A stretch of DNA of 64,000 bases, from the NCBI GenBank assembly GCA_029256105.1, contig JAQSYO010000007.1:105360-169359 (forward strand). The letters are read 5' to 3'. Below, one piece after another: positions 62,558 through 64,000 of the stretch. Position 1 is the stretch's first letter. The number at the start of each line of letters is the position of its first letter. The position numbers were made by a program, and so were the translations under genes. Under the pieces are notes generated by a model. The model saw only the letters and a list, made by a program, of their open reading frames with translations. It did no database searches and was not told the origin of the DNA. The DNA is from Herbinix sp. (GTDB lineage Bacteria; Bacillota; Clostridia; Lachnospirales; Lachnospiraceae).

Positions 62558-63691
62558 TCATGGTGAATCATAGGCATATCTACTAAGTTTGTCACTCTTG
62601 CAACAGGGACAACAAAATGCCTTTTTACCAATCAATTTTTCGATTAATTCAGTGGCGGAAAAAACAATTCTTTCTATGATTGGTGTATTGGTTAACGTCT
62701 TACAAAGCTTCAACTTTTTTGTTTTGTTACGATTACCAAGAATTCCGTAGTGACGGATTTTCATAAATCCACTTGGTAATACATGTAAAAGAAATCTCCG
62801 GATAAAATCCTCAGCAGTAATGGTCATGACTTTCCATTCGTTATTATCTTTATAATCACGCCATTTGAAAGTCACATTGCCATTCTTACAATCCAGGATG
62901 CGGTTATTCGAGATTGCTACTCGATGTGTGTACCGACCTAAATATTCAACAACAGTTGCAGCTGTTTTGAAGGGTGGTTTACAATAGACCACCCATTCCT
63001 GTTTGTAAATAGGAGTCAGAAAACCCTCGAATTCTTGCAGGAATTCCAGATGTTTTATTTGACCGCGGAATGTCAATGCACCGTCATAGAAAGCTTGTTT
63101 CAATAAGGATAGAAATTTTCCACGGAATTTCCGTGATACTACTTTGACCGGAAGAAAGAATTTCTTCTTCGAGGGAATCCATTGTAGGAGTTTGTTTAAT
63201 CCACCTCCAGGAACTATACAATGAATATGGGGATGAAACATCAAATTTTGCCCCCATGTGTGAAGGATTCCAGTAAATCCGGTCTGCGCTCCCAAATATT
63301 TTTTATCTACAGATAATTCAGCTAGAGTTTCTGCAACTGCTTTGAATAGGATGTTGTAGCAGACTTTTTGGTTTTGCAGTATTACAGGATGAAGTGTATG
63401 CGGGACTGTCATGACCACATGAAAGTACCCAACATTTAATAAGTTGAATTTTTGATGATCAATCCATTTTTCTTTCGTCAGGGTTTGACACTTGGGGCAA
63501 TGGCGGTTTTTGCATGAATTATATGAGATTTGTTTATGACCGCATTCGTCACACTCGTTGACATGTCCACCTAAAGAGGAAGTACGGCACTTCATTAAGG
63601 CACCAAGTACTTTACGTTTAGAGTAGGAGACGGAATGATTTCGGCAGTAATCATCGGCGTATTGGATCAAGATATCTTGGATTTCGGGCAT
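62558..63691 (-). mobile_element. IS91 family transposase (HUH type, Y2-like)
   Basis: A 377-residue transposase. N-terminal zinc-binding part CDECGHKQ and CKNRHCPKC, the HUH motif in FHPHIHCIVPGGG, the catalytic tyrosine region YLGRYTHRVAISNNR, and a C-terminal CPCCKSD. Elements of this family move by rolling-circle replication using a DNA-nicking tyrosine. The gene directly follows the recombinase remnant (stop TAA then ATG), a common IS91-type layout. The right end of the element lies outside the window, and the left end was not identified. Confidence 0.88.
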
Positions 63692-64000
63692 TTATTGATC
63701 CTCCGTTTTTATAAACAGGGAATCAAGAGGACTTGTAAGATTATTCTCAAAATTACTGAGATGAAGGTACCTGGAAGTGGTCTGGATATGGGTGTGTCCA
63801 AGCAACTTTTTTATCTGATAGAGATCTGTTCCATTTTCAAGAAGATGTGTGGCAAAACAATGCCTTAATGTATGTATCGAGGCAGGCTTTTGAATACCTG
63901 ATTGACGTAGAGCTTTCTAAAAATATCAGCGGCACCTCTGGTAGTCATTTTGTTTTTGGAACGGTTAAGAAAAAGATAGTGATCGGGGTGTTTTGGCTTA
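63692..64000 (-). pseudogene. Tyrosine recombinase (IS91-associated), frameshifted and truncated by window edge
   Basis: Read on the minus strand. The first part from the edge gives KPKHPDHYLFLNRSKNK and GAADIFRK, then the frame is lost. In the next frame [20 protein letters not shown], a gap, and [18 protein letters not shown] follow, with the catalytic HxLRH, LLGH and nucleophilic Tyr of tyrosine recombinases, to a TAA at 63692. A one-base loss in the A run (plus-strand 63914-63916) restores the frame if corrected. So this copy is inactive unless the break is a sequencing error. Confidence 0.75.

Overview
The window looks like chromosome of a low-GC, anaerobic, Gram-positive Firmicute, most likely a Clostridia/Lachnospiraceae member. 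This rests on an oxygen-sensitive class III ribonucleotide reductase (NrdD/NrdG), an LTA-synthase-like envelope enzyme, lipoprotein-anchored ABC transporters, strong GGAGG ribosome sites with many TTG/GTG starts, and Mn-riboswitch and NrdR-type control. No rRNA or complete tRNA gene was seen.

Layout. 1-1268: end of a MATE efflux pump, a MarR regulator and a small membrane protein. 1436-1685: two tandem copies of a 117-base structured leader. 1715-12506: one long operon with a branched-chain-type ABC importer (LivJHMGF), a cytidylate-kinase-like protein, a D-amino-acid transaminase, a D-glutamate cyclase split over two genes (PF14336 and PF07286 types) and 5-oxoprolinase PxpB, PxpC, PxpA. Together these genes could import and interconvert D-glutamate and 5-oxoproline and deliver glutamate. 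12720-17857: envelope or small proteins, an LTA-synthase-like enzyme, a 52-residue peptide gene and an esterase. 18453-24541: a complete oligopeptide ABC importer. 25012-30134: methyltransferase, NrdD/NrdG preceded by a NrdR box, and an acetyltransferase. Three remnants resembling a tmRNA 3' end (15827, 24735, 29080) divide this part. 30350-33351: a P-type Ca/Mn ATPase on the minus strand behind what looks like two tandem yybP-ykoY (Mn2+) riboswitches.

33790-56579 is the most unusual region: a 23 kb one-strand cluster resembling a divergent Tad/Flp (type IVc) pilus machine. It has three MinD/CpaE-like proteins with degenerate P-loops, a CpaB-like SAF protein, a TadA/CpaF ATPase with its own N-terminal membrane anchor, a double-length TadB/TadC-like membrane protein, four small pilin-like proteins of one unusual family, and two giant pseudopilin-like proteins. 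The giants carry Ig-like repeats alternating with secreted CxxC zinc ribbons. A TadE-like protein with an Ada-like metal site, an SLH-like protein and a 1300-residue secreted protein follow. No prepilin peptidase is present in the window. Three unrelated minisatellites lie in front of three of its gene modules.

57055-64000: an SDR dehydrogenase divergent from a TetR regulator, an unrecognised protein of possible alpha/alpha-toroid type, a P-loop kinase, a metallo-beta-lactamase-fold hydrolase, and an IS91-family transposase whose partner tyrosine recombinase is frameshifted and runs off the window.
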